Shown: positions 1 to 8,168 of the stretch, piece after piece
Position numbering within the stretch: position 1 is the stretch's first letter
How the letters are laid out: each line of letters opens with the position of its first letter
Source of the DNA: Paracoccaceae bacterium
GTDB taxonomy: Bacteria > Pseudomonadota > Alphaproteobacteria > Rhodobacterales > Rhodobacteraceae
Assembly (NCBI GenBank): GCA_028874915.1
Contig: JAPPHA010000060.1
Span: 1 to 64,000, forward strand
Length of the DNA stretch: 64,000 nucleotides
Reading direction: 5' to 3'
Position numbers and translations under genes: made by a program
Notes under the pieces: generated by a model
Seen by the model: the letters and a program-made list of their open reading frames with translations, nothing else
Databases searched by the model: none
What the model was told of the DNA's origin: nothing

Positions 1-51
1 GCGCTTGGTCTTGACCCCGAACCCGGGAAGATGCGGAGGATGGTTGCCTGA
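1..51 (+). CDS. Possible C-terminal end of a gene entering from the left
   Basis: The first 51 bases read in frame 1 as about 16 codons ending in TGA (ALGLDPEPGKMRRMVA). Codon choice is like that of the neighbouring genes, and there is no stop before position 49. The fragment is too short to identify. It could be the tail of a plus-strand gene that converges on pyrC, or a chance open frame. Confidence 0.3.
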   Translation, partial: ALGLDPEPGKMRRMVA

Positions 52-673
52 TGGGCGGGTGATATCCCACGGGGCACGGCCCGTAGTGCCATAACCGCCG
101 TTTCGGTCGGCACATGCCACTGAAAAACAATCATCTTTTTTTGTGCGCGTTAAACATGGGTCAACGCTCCCGGAATTCCATCATTCGGAAAGTGGATGGG
201 CTCGAAGGTATCGTCTCATCTTCGTGCAGACCCACATTGATGCCGAACGTGTTCCGGGATGGGCGGTACGAGATGGTAGCGATGCAGACAGGAATGTGTG
301 ATCTTCGCGACGATATTGATTGAGTGTCCGGCACAGCAACAGGTTCGAGACCGCGCGAACGCCTTCGACACGCTGTGATCTTGCTTCCCGAGCCATTGGC
401 CGGGGCGGTCCTCCTGGCGAACGCGTGGGCGGCCGGACGGTAGCGCCAACAGTCGGGGTGGAGAGTGGCTGGCGGGAGTACATTCTTGCGCGCGGCCTTT
501 CTCATCCCCGTCGCTGTGCCAGAGGCGTTTGCCGGAGTCGGCGCGGCCGCACCGGACGGACCCTGTGCAGAATGGAAAACGGCATTTGGGGCGGTATCGG
601 AGCCGGCCCAAGCCTTGCAGCAGAGACGTCGGGACGGCGAATTCCTGGGTGCCGACTGAGCTGGTCAGCAATT
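52..673. other. Intergenic stretch with no supported gene
   Basis: Several overlapping open frames exist on both strands, but none shows a recognisable domain, a convincing ribosome binding site or consistent codon use. It lies downstream of pyrC and probably holds the 3' end region of that operon. I saw no clear terminator. Confidence 0.5.
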
Positions 674-1744
674 TCAGGCGACCGTCCAGTAGATGTCGAT
701 TCCGGGATCAAAGACGACGACAGGACCCGCAGTGGTTCCAATGCACGCCGGAAAGGAAGCCGGCTCATGCTGCCGGGTCAGGGTAATCGTCGAATGGTTG
801 GTGGGAAGGCCGTAAAACGCTGCCCCGTTGAGTGACAGAAAAGCTTCGAGCGTCCCGAGCGAACCCTCGTCCTCGAAGACCTGCGCGACGCAGGGAACTG
901 CGTTGGTTGCCGTGAAGACGCCGGCGCAGCCCTTCGCCGTTTCCTTGTCTGCGACGCAGTGCGGCGCGCTGTCTGTCCCGAGGAAAAAGCGTGGATGGCC
1001 CGAGACGGCAGCCTCCCGCAGCGCCAGGCGGTGGCGTTCCCGCTTGGCGACTGGGAGGCAGTAGTAGTGGGGCCGGATGCCACCGGCGAGTATGTGGTTC
1101 CGGTTGATAAGCAGATGGTGAACGGTGATCGTCGCGGCAAGGGAATCGCCGCCGCCGCCGACGTAGTCGACTCCCTCCGCTGTGGTGACATGTTCGAGCA
1201 CGATCCGCAGATCAGGGATTTCTCGCCTGAGCGGATCCAGGACATTCTCGATAAATACCGATTCCCGGTCAAAGACATCGACGTCGGAGTCCGGGACCTC
1301 GCCGTGAACGCAAAGCGGGCACCCGATTCCAGCCATCCTTTCCAGAACCGGCATGACCCGGTGAACTTCGCGGACGCCGGACTCCGAATGTGTGGTCGCC
1401 CCGGCCGGATACAGCTTGACCGCGGTGATCACCCCGTCGCCATGGGCGGCGGCGACATCCTCGGGATCGGTCGACTCAGTCAGATAAAGCGTCATCAGCG
1501 GGGAGAATCCGGACTCCGGTGGCAGGGCCGATTCAATCCGCTTACGATAGTTCAGGGCGTCCCTTGCGGTGACGACAGGGGGCTGCAAATTGGGCATGAC
1601 CAGAGCCCGCGCGAAATGCCGAATGGACTCCGGGAGAACACCTGACAACAAGCCGCCGTCGCGGAGATGCAGATGCCAATCATCTGGCCGGAGAATTGTG
1701 ATGTGCGCGGTCTCGGCTTGGCCACCGGCGTCAGCTTTGTCCAT
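674..1744 (-). CDS. pyrC: Dihydroorotase (class II, PyrC type)
   Basis: Makes dihydroorotate from N-carbamoyl-aspartate in de novo pyrimidine synthesis; cytosolic zinc enzyme of the amidohydrolase superfamily. The N-terminal [13 protein letters not shown] carries the HxH metal ligands. [11 protein letters not shown] holds the lysine expected to be carboxylated, and GTDSAPHC holds the catalytic aspartate. The start chosen is the ATG at 1744 (MDKADAGG), giving 356 residues, the usual size for PyrC. An upstream in-frame extension to 1876 lies wholly inside ccmG and is unlikely to be translated. The start overlaps the end of ccmG by 14 bases, so pyrC is probably translated as the last gene of the ccm operon. 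Confidence 0.93.
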   Translation of the reverse strand: MDKADAGGQAETAHITILRPDDWHLHLRDGGLLSGVLPESIRHFARALVMPNLQPPVVTARDALNYRKRIESALPPESGFSPLMTLYLTESTDPEDVAAAHGDGVITAVKLYPAGATTHSESGVREVHRVMPVLERMAGIGCPLCVHGEVPDSDVDVFDRESVFIENVLDPLRREIPDLRIVLEHVTTAEGVDYVGGGGDSLAATITVHHLLINRNHILAGGIRPHYYCLPVAKRERHRLALREAAVSGHPRFFLGTDSAPHCVADKETAKGCAGVFTATNAVPCVAQVFEDEGSLGTLEAFLSLNGAAFYGLPTNHSTITLTRQHEPASFPACIGTTAGPVVVFDPGIDIYWTVA

Positions 1745-2330
1745 CGGTTTCTCCCGCATCTCCCGCTTGTCCCGGGACGCCGGCACGGGAACCGTCCAAC
1801 ATAGGAAGAAAGGTCTTTTCGAGGTCGCGCCGGGTGATCGGCCCGGCGTGGCGGTAGGCCACTCGGCCCGAAGCATCGATGATGAATGTCTCCGGTACCC
1901 CGTAAAGTCCCCAATCGAGAGCCGTGCGCCCTCTCGGGTCGGCCGCGACCGTCACAAAGGGGTTGCCAAGGCGGGTCAGGAATCGTTTGGCGTTGTCAGG
2001 TCTGTCCTTGTAGTTGATGCCATGTATGGGGATCCCGAGGCTGGCGAGCGTCTCCAGGTTCGGATGTTCGGCCCGGCACGGTGCGCACCAGCTCGCCCAG
2101 AAGTTCACCAACTTGAATTCCGGTGCCGCAAGTTCGGCCGGCGTTGTCATGGCATAGCCGGCGGTGCCGAACTCGACAACGGTCAGCGGCGGGGCAGGTT
2201 TGCCGATGAACGCGCTTGGCAGGTGGTCGGGATCTGTTCGTCCCAGCGCCAGCAGGAACAGGACGACAAGGCCTGCAAAGGCCGTGGGGATCACGGCAAG
2301 GAGGGGCCTCCGGGACATGCGCTCCATCAT
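1731..2330 (-). CDS. ccmG: Cytochrome c biogenesis thiol:disulfide oxidoreductase CcmG/DsbE
   Basis: A 199-residue membrane-anchored periplasmic thioredoxin-like protein that keeps apocytochrome c (or CcmH) thiols reduced before haem attachment. One N-terminal transmembrane anchor lies at about residues 10-30, followed by a TlpA-like fold with the redox motif WCAPC at residues 81-85 and the conserved GVPETF cis-proline region. Its ATG overlaps the ccmD stop in an ATGA junction, and its 3' end overlaps pyrC. CcmG is standard in System I. The partners CcmE, CcmF and CcmH are not in this window and must be encoded elsewhere. Confidence 0.93.
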   Translation of the reverse strand: MMERMSRRPLLAVIPTAFAGLVVLFLLALGRTDPDHLPSAFIGKPAPPLTVVEFGTAGYAMTTPAELAAPEFKLVNFWASWCAPCRAEHPNLETLASLGIPIHGINYKDRPDNAKRFLTRLGNPFVTVAADPRGRTALDWGLYGVPETFIIDASGRVAYRHAGPITRRDLEKTFLPMLDGSRAGVPGQAGDAGETDGQS

Positions 2331-2551
2331 CGGCCGTTGTTTCCCGGGAGTAAATTCCGATCCGGTGGCTGGCGTTCACGTCCTGACGCCGCCCTGACCT
2401 CCCTGGATCGCATGGCTTCCTCGATTCGGAGTTGGCGGGCACCCCGCCGGGCCCGAACCAGCGACTCCAGAACGATGGCAAGGATCAGGACCAGGGTCAC
2501 GCCATAGGCCGAAAGGATATGCGCGGCGTTCTTTCCGAGATCGGGGATCAT
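2327..2551 (-). CDS. ccmD: Haem exporter protein D
   Basis: A 74-residue protein with one transmembrane span (about residues 12-30, HILSAYGVTLVLILAIVLES) followed by an arginine-rich cytoplasmic tail. CcmD holds the CcmABC complex to holo-CcmE and is needed to release haem-loaded CcmE. It was identified by size, topology and position. It overlaps ccmC upstream and ccmG downstream by ATGA junctions (ATG at 2551, stop at 2327), so translation is coupled on both sides. CcmD sequences diverge widely; this one is somewhat longer than the shortest family members. Confidence 0.85.
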   Translation of the reverse strand: MIPDLGKNAAHILSAYGVTLVLILAIVLESLVRARRGARQLRIEEAMRSREVRAASGRERQPPDRNLLPGNNGR

Positions 2552-3348
2552 GGGTGGAGCCTCCGGGATCTCAGGATCCGCAACTGACGCATTCGGATTT
2601 CGTGGCGAGTTCGGACCAGGACGAGCGTGACGAATAGCAGGACAAATCCGGCGATACACGTCACGAGCGGAAAGTAAAACGCGTTGTCGATATGGGTCTG
2701 CGAGTCCAGCGACAGCGATGATCCCTGGTGTAGCCCCTGCGACCAGAACACGACCGCATATCGCGAGAGAAGCGCGAACACCGACCCGACCAGGCAAAGG
2801 ATGGACGACAAGTCGGCCGCCCGTTCTGGTTCCTCGACGACCGACCAAAGACCGATGTAGCCAACATAGAACAGGGTCAGAATCAGAAATGAAGTAAGGC
2901 GTGGGTCCCAGGCCCACCAGGTTCCCCAGGCAGGTTTGCCCCAAATGGCACCCGTGGTGATCGCGATCAAAGTCAGCGTCAGGCCGACTGGCGCTGCCGC
3001 CTTTGCGGCCAGAACCGAGACATGGTGCCGTCGAATGAGCCAAATGATTGAGGTGGCCAACATCATCATCCATGCATTGACGGCCATCAGGGCAGCCGGG
3101 ACGTGAACAAACAGAATTTTCACCGTCGCGCCATGCTGATAGTCGTCAGGAGTCAGAATGAATCCCCAGCCCAATCCGACCGTGAGCGCACAGAATGTCA
3201 GCGCTGTCGCGAACGGAAGCAATCGGCCTGAAACGGTCATGAAGCGCGAAGGATTGGCGAATTCCCAGAGGGATCGTCGTCGGGGATCCGGCGCGCGGTT
3301 TTGGCCGCTGCTTTCACCGTCAATTGCGCTTTTCTCTGGATTTGTCAT
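2548..3348 (-). CDS. ccmC: Haem exporter permease CcmC
   Basis: A 266-residue inner-membrane protein with about six hydrophobic spans. It has the tryptophan-rich haem-handling motif WGKPAWGTWWAWDPR, flanked by histidines in the HVPAALM and RYAVVFWSQGLHQG segments that ligate haem in this family. CcmC loads haem onto CcmE. The roughly 35-residue hydrophilic N-terminus before the first span is longer than usual. The in-frame ATG at 3348 lies 4 bases after the ccmB stop, so that start is kept. Confidence 0.95.
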   Translation of the reverse strand: MTNPEKSAIDGESSGQNRAPDPRRRSLWEFANPSRFMTVSGRLLPFATALTFCALTVGLGWGFILTPDDYQHGATVKILFVHVPAALMAVNAWMMMLATSIIWLIRRHHVSVLAAKAAAPVGLTLTLIAITTGAIWGKPAWGTWWAWDPRLTSFLILTLFYVGYIGLWSVVEEPERAADLSSILCLVGSVFALLSRYAVVFWSQGLHQGSSLSLDSQTHIDNAFYFPLVTCIAGFVLLFVTLVLVRTRHEIRMRQLRILRSRRLHP

Positions 3349-3352
3349 CGTT

Positions 3353-4009
3353 TCAATCGAGGTTGGCCCTGAGGGCGTAACCGGCGGCGAAGGGAAGGGT
3401 CGCCGCCGACAGGAACGAGAGCCCAGCTAGAAACATGAGCGGAACGACAGGTGACTGTCCCAGTTCCGCTCGGGTGAGAACGTCGACGCCAAATACGAGC
3501 GTCGGAATGCACATAGGAAGGACGAGTATCGAGAGCAGGAGACCGCCGCGCCGGATTCGAAGGGTCAGGGCGGCGTTGAACATGCCGATAAAGCTGACAG
3601 CCGGTGTTCCGACCACGAGGCTGAAGACCAGCCATCGCCAAGCTTCGGCGGAGAGGTGAAGGAACCACGCCAGAACCGGCGCTGCCAGGATCAGTGGCAG
3701 GCCAGTCGTTGTCCAGTGGGCACCAGCCTTGGCCGCGGCAATGACTTCCGGCGGCAGAGGTCCTGCGATCAGGGCATCAAGGATCCCGTCTTCATGGTCC
3801 TGGAAGAAAATCCGCTCAAGCGACAGCAAAGATGCTAGCAGCACGCCGATCCAAATGATTGCCGGCGCGATTGGGGAGAGGCTTTGCGGCTCGGGACCGA
3901 CTCCCAGCGGCACCGTGACAACCACCGTAAGCAAAAACGCCACCGAGAGCGCCGACGCACTCCCCGACCGGAGGGCCAATCGGACGTCTCGGCAGTAAAG
4001 GGCGAACAT
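3353..4009 (-). CDS. ccmB: Haem exporter permease CcmB
   Basis: A 218-residue polytopic protein with six predicted spans. It is the membrane partner of the CcmA ATPase in the CcmABCD complex that frees haem-loaded CcmE. Family features include the segment LERIFFQDHEDGILDAL, which contacts CcmA, and the C-terminal glycine and proline-rich spans. The ATG at 4009 overlaps the ccmA stop by one base (TGATG). Gene order A-B-C-D-G is the classical System I order. Confidence 0.95.
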   Translation of the reverse strand: MFALYCRDVRLALRSGSASALSVAFLLTVVVTVPLGVGPEPQSLSPIAPAIIWIGVLLASLLSLERIFFQDHEDGILDALIAGPLPPEVIAAAKAGAHWTTTGLPLILAAPVLAWFLHLSAEAWRWLVFSLVVGTPAVSFIGMFNAALTLRIRRGGLLLSILVLPMCIPTLVFGVDVLTRAELGQSPVVPLMFLAGLSFLSAATLPFAAGYALRANLD

Positions 4010-4689
4010 CAGTCGAAATGCGTGCGGATACCAACACCGTTCCAGACGGTGTCGGATCGACGGGACCGAAGCGTCGGACCCGTGAGTTTGATGGATGGAA
4101 AGTCGGTCATCGCCGCCGGATCCTGAGTTGTGGCGACGACCCGTCCTCCGGATTCGAGATGTGTCCGAACCAACCGTTCGAACATGGCGACAGACTCAAC
4201 ATCAAGCGCCGTGGCCGGTTCGTCAAGCAACCAGAGATTGCGGCGCGAAACAGGCAGGCAGGCCAATCCGACCCGCCGCCTCTGTCCTTCGGAGAGCGTT
4301 CCCACCAGGATTGAGAGAAGTGGAACGAGTCCAAGGGCTTCTGCCGCTTTGGTGATGTCCGTGTCTCTGTCGCCGTGGCGAACGTCACCACCGCTGCTGG
4401 TGGGTTCACGATGAATATCAGCCCAGAACCTGAGGTTTTCGGCAACGGTCATCTGGGCGGTGATCGCGTCACGATGACCGAGGTAGACCGTTTCGTCCGG
4501 ATCTGTCCGGATCGTACCCGCACTCGGACGAACCAGTCCCGCAAGGCAGCGCAGAAGCGTCGTCTTTCCGCTGCCATTGGGCCCTCTGACGACCAGCAGA
4601 CATCCGGCTGAAACGCGAAATTCCAGATCTGCAAAAACCTCGTGTTCACCACGCCTGCAGGCCAGGCCGATTGCTTCCAGATCTGTCAC
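4009..4689 (-). CDS. ccmA: Haem exporter ATP-binding protein CcmA
   Basis: ABC ATPase that powers release of holo-CcmE. Walker A GPNGSGKT lies at about residues 36-43 of the chosen protein, the signature is LSEGQRRRVGLA, and Walker B ends in LWLLDEPATALD. I chose the GTG at 4689 (VTDLEAIGLACRRG, 226 residues), because it gives the usual CcmA length and an AGAGG sequence sits upstream. The longer reading to 4791 adds 34 residues with no family similarity. It is the first gene of the ccmABCDG-pyrC unit. Confidence 0.9.
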   Translation of the reverse strand: MTDLEAIGLACRRGEHEVFADLEFRVSAGCLLVVRGPNGSGKTTLLRCLAGLVRPSAGTIRTDPDETVYLGHRDAITAQMTVAENLRFWADIHREPTSSGGDVRHGDRDTDITKAAEALGLVPLLSILVGTLSEGQRRRVGLACLPVSRRNLWLLDEPATALDVESVAMFERLVRTHLESGGRVVATTQDPAAMTDFPSIKLTGPTLRSRRSDTVWNGVGIRTHFD

Positions 4690-5387
4690 CGCATCCGACC
4701 TCTGGTACCGGCAGTTCCGGTGAAGGCGCGCAGCCCCGAGTTGGTTCCCAATTACAGGCTCGACCGGAGAATGCCATTGGCAACCGGTCAAATGCCGGGT
4801 TTTTTCGCCGGTGACAAGGAGGGTCCACGACGCCTTCCCCGGGGTTCAGGTCCCTGCCACCCGGACCCGAGCGGCGAACGTGTTGGGACCGGGACGGGAG
4901 CGCGGTTCGTTAAGAGGCATTCGGGGCTTCACCGGACGCGAGCGGGTCCTGAATGTGAAAGTCGACGTTGAAATCGGCCCTACCCAACCAAGACGGGCTC
5001 GGCATGGCAACGAGTTCGCCGACCGGTCGCAGGGTATGGCGCCAACCGTCCTGAAAGCCGATTCGGTCGCCAGGAACGGCGCTGTCCAACAGGGGTTTGG
5101 CCATTCGCCGTGATCAGTTGGCCGAATTTCAAATCCTGTTTGTGGTCGCAGTCGCTGCCGTATCGGGCAAACAACTCGACGGAGCCGTCTCGCTGTTCAG
5201 GATGTTTCCCCTTCGTTGCAAGCCATCATGATGTCTTGATCGGGACGGCCTTCTCCAATCTCATTGCCCAAGTTCTCGGATTCGCGTGACGCAACGATGT
5301 TGTCCCATGGCACTTGGCCAGCAACATCCGTGAACTCTCCTGCAGAGGTAGAGTGCTGCAGTATCGTCGCGACAGCGGAAAGCGAAT
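4690..5387. other. Gene-poor stretch with a possible coding remnant
   Basis: No intact gene is supported between ccmA and the cupin gene. On the minus strand, 4910-5104 reads as 64 codons ending in TAA with protein-like composition (GDRIGFQDGWRHTL, FNVDFHIQDPL). Adjoining frames up to about 5400 also look protein-like but are broken by stops and frame changes. This could be a decayed gene of about 160 codons. I do not recognise the family. Confidence 0.3.
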
Positions 5388-5708
5388 TTAACGTTCGGCA
5401 CCTCCGAGAAACTCCACTTCGATGAACGTTATTTCGAAATCGCTGGCGTTCACCACGTCGTGGTGGACGCCCTTTTTCCGAAAATAGGGTACCCCGCAAC
5501 GCAGTTGGGCAAGCCGCGTCGTTCCACCCGGTTCGTGCAAGAGCAGTTGCCCGTCCGAAAGCGGCACGACAAGGTAGTCATGCTCATGTTCGTGCCAGCC
5601 CGTGTTGTCGCCTTTCGCCGAAAAGTGCCACTCCGTCACGCGAGTCCGTTCATTCTCCATGATCACTGTGCCGATCGCAGTGCCGGCGCTTGTATCCGGG
5701 GGATTCAT
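5388..5708 (-). CDS. Small single-domain cupin
   Basis: A 106-residue beta-barrel protein with a cupin metal-binding pattern (GWHEHEHDYLVVPL, later GVHHDVVN) and a C-terminal FIEVEFL strand. Similar small cupins sit beside amide or amino-acid catabolic genes, but the substrate here is unknown. The ATG at 5708 (MNPPDTSAG) lies 11 bases after the bioY stop; a longer reading would run back into bioY. It is the last gene of the LysR-flanked operon, so it may handle the product or act as a binding or isomerising protein. The fold call is firm; the role is not known. Confidence 0.8.
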   Translation of the reverse strand: MNPPDTSAGTAIGTVIMENERTRVTEWHFSAKGDNTGWHEHEHDYLVVPLSDGQLLLHEPGGTTRLAQLRCGVPYFRKKGVHHDVVNASDFEITFIEVEFLGGAER

Positions 5709-5718
5709 TGGTGCGTCC

Positions 5719-6309
5719 TTATCGATTCCTGGAAAGTCGCCAGAGTGTTGGCAGCACAAGTGCCGCCAACACGATCTTGAATGCGTCTCCTGGCAGAAAC
5801 GGCCAGAGGCCCAAATCGAGCACCGGTTTGTCCCATCCGATCGCCATTCCCAGCCAGATCAGGCCTGGCGGATAGATGACTGCCGTCCCCAGCAACATAG
5901 CTGCCAGCGTGGTCGTGAAACGCCGGTCCCAGCCCCGCTGTCCCAACCACCCAACAACGATCGCACCAAGCAGGAAGCCCAGCAGGTAGCCGCCGGTAGG
6001 CCCTGTCATATAGGCCAATCCGATCCCGCGTTCTGGCGTCCCGGCAAACACGGGCAGGCCCACCGCGCCTTCGGCCAGGTAAAGCAGGACCGTCGCAGCT
6101 CCCAAACGCCAACCGAAGGCCATGCCCACCACCAGCACCACAAAGGTCTGCATCGTAATTGGCACGGGATAGAAGGGGACCTGGATCTTGGCCGATACCC
6201 AAAGCGCAAGGCTGCCCATCACTGCAAGGAGGAGGGACTTCCACCTCGCGTCTCCCCCTTTCCAGAGGCTTTGCGCCAATGTCGGCCGGGTGTCTGCAAC
6301 GTTGCTCAT
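5719..6309 (-). CDS. bioY: BioY biotin transporter substrate-binding component
   Basis: A 196-residue polytopic S-component of the energy-coupling-factor biotin importer. Typical BioY segments are PFYPVPITMQTFVVLVVGM, the glycine-rich LPVFAGTPERGIGLAYMTGPTGGYLLGF region and KPVLDLGLWPFLPGDAFKI. The start at 6309 (MSNVADTRP) has a GGAG at good spacing; the ATG at 6327, 4 bases after the pxpC stop, is an alternative. No EcfT or EcfA genes are nearby; BioY can work alone or use units encoded elsewhere. Its place among a biotin carboxylase and a biotin carrier indicates dedicated cofactor supply. Confidence 0.92.
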   Translation of the reverse strand: MSNVADTRPTLAQSLWKGGDARWKSLLLAVMGSLALWVSAKIQVPFYPVPITMQTFVVLVVGMAFGWRLGAATVLLYLAEGAVGLPVFAGTPERGIGLAYMTGPTGGYLLGFLLGAIVVGWLGQRGWDRRFTTTLAAMLLGTAVIYPPGLIWLGMAIGWDKPVLDLGLWPFLPGDAFKIVLAALVLPTLWRLSRNR

Positions 6310-6331
6310 CGCTGTCTCCAATTCCATGTTG

Positions 6332-7306
6332 TCAGGCTGTGCTTTGGCGAATTTCGTCGAGAATGCCGGCCCGGATCGTCCGAGCAGCAAGCGCCGTATC
6401 CATGTCCACCTTGACGAATCTTGTTGACGTGTTGGGCTGAAGCTGACCAATGAGGTCCATGTCCGCAGAAATTACCGTACCCAGCATGAAGTAACCACCG
6501 CCTGACACCGCGTCACGGTGCAGCACGATGGGCTCGGCTCCGTTGGGCACTTGTATGGATCCGTAAGGATAACAAGCATCGGTAATGTTGGAGGGATTCG
6601 AGCCCGCACTATAAGGTTGTTTGCGCGGTACGAATTCCAACTGCTGCCCGCCCCTGAAGCGGTAGCCCATTCGGTCGGCTTCGTTGGCGACTTTCCAGGT
6701 GTCATCGAAGAACCTGTTCTGGGAATCTTCGGTGATCCGGTGCCAATACAACCCTGGTAGAACCCGCAACTCGGCATCGGACCCTGGTAACCGCCTGAGT
6801 GCGACAGGTACCGACGTACCAGGCTTGGCCCCGCCGCTCGCTTGACCAAGCGGCAAGATATCGTCTGGCCGCACAGCGCGCCCGTCGACACCGCCGAGCG
6901 AGCCAATCGGATAGGTCGATCGGCTTCCCAGTGCGGGGGGTGTGTTGATTCCGCCCGAGATGGCGATATAGGCGCGTGCCCCGAATCTGAGGAAACCGAA
7001 CGACAGGACTTGCCCTTCCCTTACGTCCAGTGCAGTCCAAGTTGGTTGTTCCTCACCATCGATCCTGGGTGGGAGTTCAGCCCCGCAAACAGCCACAACC
7101 GAGTCCTCGGTGAACTCCAGTTCCGGTCCGACGAAGACGGCTTCCAGCCCCGCTGCGCCTTCGTCATTGCCCACCAGCAAGTTGGCCGCGCGCAGCGCGA
7201 GCCTGTCCATCGCACCGCCCATGGGGATGCCGAGATGATAGTAGCCAGGCCGACCGAGATCCTGGATCGTGGTCATGATTCCAGCAGTGACGACTTTAAT
7301 CGGCAT
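6332..7306 (-). CDS. pxpC: 5-oxoprolinase subunit C (PxpC/KipA family, AHS2 domain)
   Basis: A 324-residue protein of the biotin-dependent carboxyltransferase-like family, homologous to the AHS2 half of the urea carboxylase carboxyltransferase domain and to Bacillus KipA. The family pattern is clear: TTIQDLGRPGYYHLGIPMGGAMD at the start, IAISGGI in the centre and the C-terminal SGGGYFMLG-ISADMDLIGQ region. It overlaps pxpB by 11 bases. With AccC and the carrier in the same operon, PxpBC could act either as an ATP-dependent oxoprolinase with PxpA or as the carboxyltransferase of a split urea-carboxylase-like enzyme. Confidence 0.92.
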   Translation of the reverse strand: MPIKVVTAGIMTTIQDLGRPGYYHLGIPMGGAMDRLALRAANLLVGNDEGAAGLEAVFVGPELEFTEDSVVAVCGAELPPRIDGEEQPTWTALDVREGQVLSFGFLRFGARAYIAISGGINTPPALGSRSTYPIGSLGGVDGRAVRPDDILPLGQASGGAKPGTSVPVALRRLPGSDAELRVLPGLYWHRITEDSQNRFFDDTWKVANEADRMGYRFRGGQQLEFVPRKQPYSAGSNPSNITDACYPYGSIQVPNGAEPIVLHRDAVSGGGYFMLGTVISADMDLIGQLQPNTSTRFVKVDMDTALAARTIRAGILDEIRQSTA

Positions 7307-8168
7307 TGAGTGCCTCCATCAGTTTGGCGTTCGTGCCATCCGGGTCTGAGTTGAAGTCATCGAGCGAAAAAACGACGTCTCGGACGCGGGGCTCAAATCG
7401 ACCGGCCTGAACGTCCCCGATCATCTGGTCGTATTGCTCACGTTCAATCGGACACCATTTGACGATGTCGCCGGGCCGGAAGAACACCACGAAGTCTCTC
7501 AAGTAAGGAACGATCTGCCTGGGGTCGTAGATTGTCATCGGGGTAATGCCGAACATCTGGTAACCGCCTGCGCCGCGTACCGAATAGATGCAGGAGAAAG
7601 ACCCTCCATAGCCTACGGTCTGTTTCGGTGTGTCTGTACGTGGGCGTAGGTACTTGGGCACCTGGATCTGCCGCGAACGGTCGACCATTTGATAAAGGAA
7701 GGGCAGGCCTGACACGAAACCTACCATCGAGACGAACCAGGGTGATTCTGAATGTGCCGCGATGAAAGTGTCGACTGTTTCGTACCCGTTGATCCGCGCC
7801 GCAAACTCAAGGTCGGTTCCGTCCGGATCTTGATGCCGTTCGCGGAACCGCATCAACGTCTCATGCGTCCAGGGATCCCGATAAAACACCGGCACTTCGA
7901 TGATCCGTGTGTCCAGCTTGGCTTCGGCCCTTTCGGCCTCCGCTTCCAACAGTCTGAGACGATCCATCAACGCATCTGGATGGATTATGTCAGGGTCAAA
8001 CTTGATCTGGAACGACGCATTTGCGGGGCAGATCTCCGTGACTCCGTCGATCCTGGCCGCACGCAGGGCGTTGGTCATCGAGAGGGATGTAAAGAACGCC
8101 TCCAGTGACATCGCCTCATCGACCTCGACAAAAATGTGCTCGTCGCCTCCGAATGTGAATCGACTCAT
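7296..8168 (-). CDS. pxpB: 5-oxoprolinase subunit B (PxpB/KipI family, AHS1 domain)
   Basis: A 290-residue AHS1-domain protein, homologous to KipI and to the first half of the urea carboxylase carboxyltransferase domain. Recognisable parts are the FTFGGDEHIFVEV start, the GFVSGLPFLYQM segment, the cyclophilin-like GGYGGSFSCIYSVRGAGGYQMFG region and the terminal RPGDIVKW. It starts in an ATGA overlap with the accC stop. It is longer than typical PxpB proteins because of an N-terminal extension of about 60-90 residues before the core. It forms a heteromer with PxpC in characterised systems. Confidence 0.9.
   Translation of the reverse strand: MSRFTFGGDEHIFVEVDEAMSLEAFFTSLSMTNALRAARIDGVTEICPANASFQIKFDPDIIHPDALMDRLRLLEAEAERAEAKLDTRIIEVPVFYRDPWTHETLMRFRERHQDPDGTDLEFAARINGYETVDTFIAAHSESPWFVSMVGFVSGLPFLYQMVDRSRQIQVPKYLRPRTDTPKQTVGYGGSFSCIYSVRGAGGYQMFGITPMTIYDPRQIVPYLRDFVVFFRPGDIVKWCPIEREQYDQMIGDVQAGRFEPRVRDVVFSLDDFNSDPDGTNAKLMEALNAD

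Noticed and set aside
216-835. Several open frames on both strands left of pyrC
   Set aside because: They overlap each other in many frames, have arginine-rich, low-information translations typical of GC-rich antisense sequence, and show no ribosome binding site or domain.
5602-6414. A 270-codon plus-strand open frame opposite bioY and the cupin gene
   Set aside because: It is the antisense shadow of two well-supported genes and has no domain.
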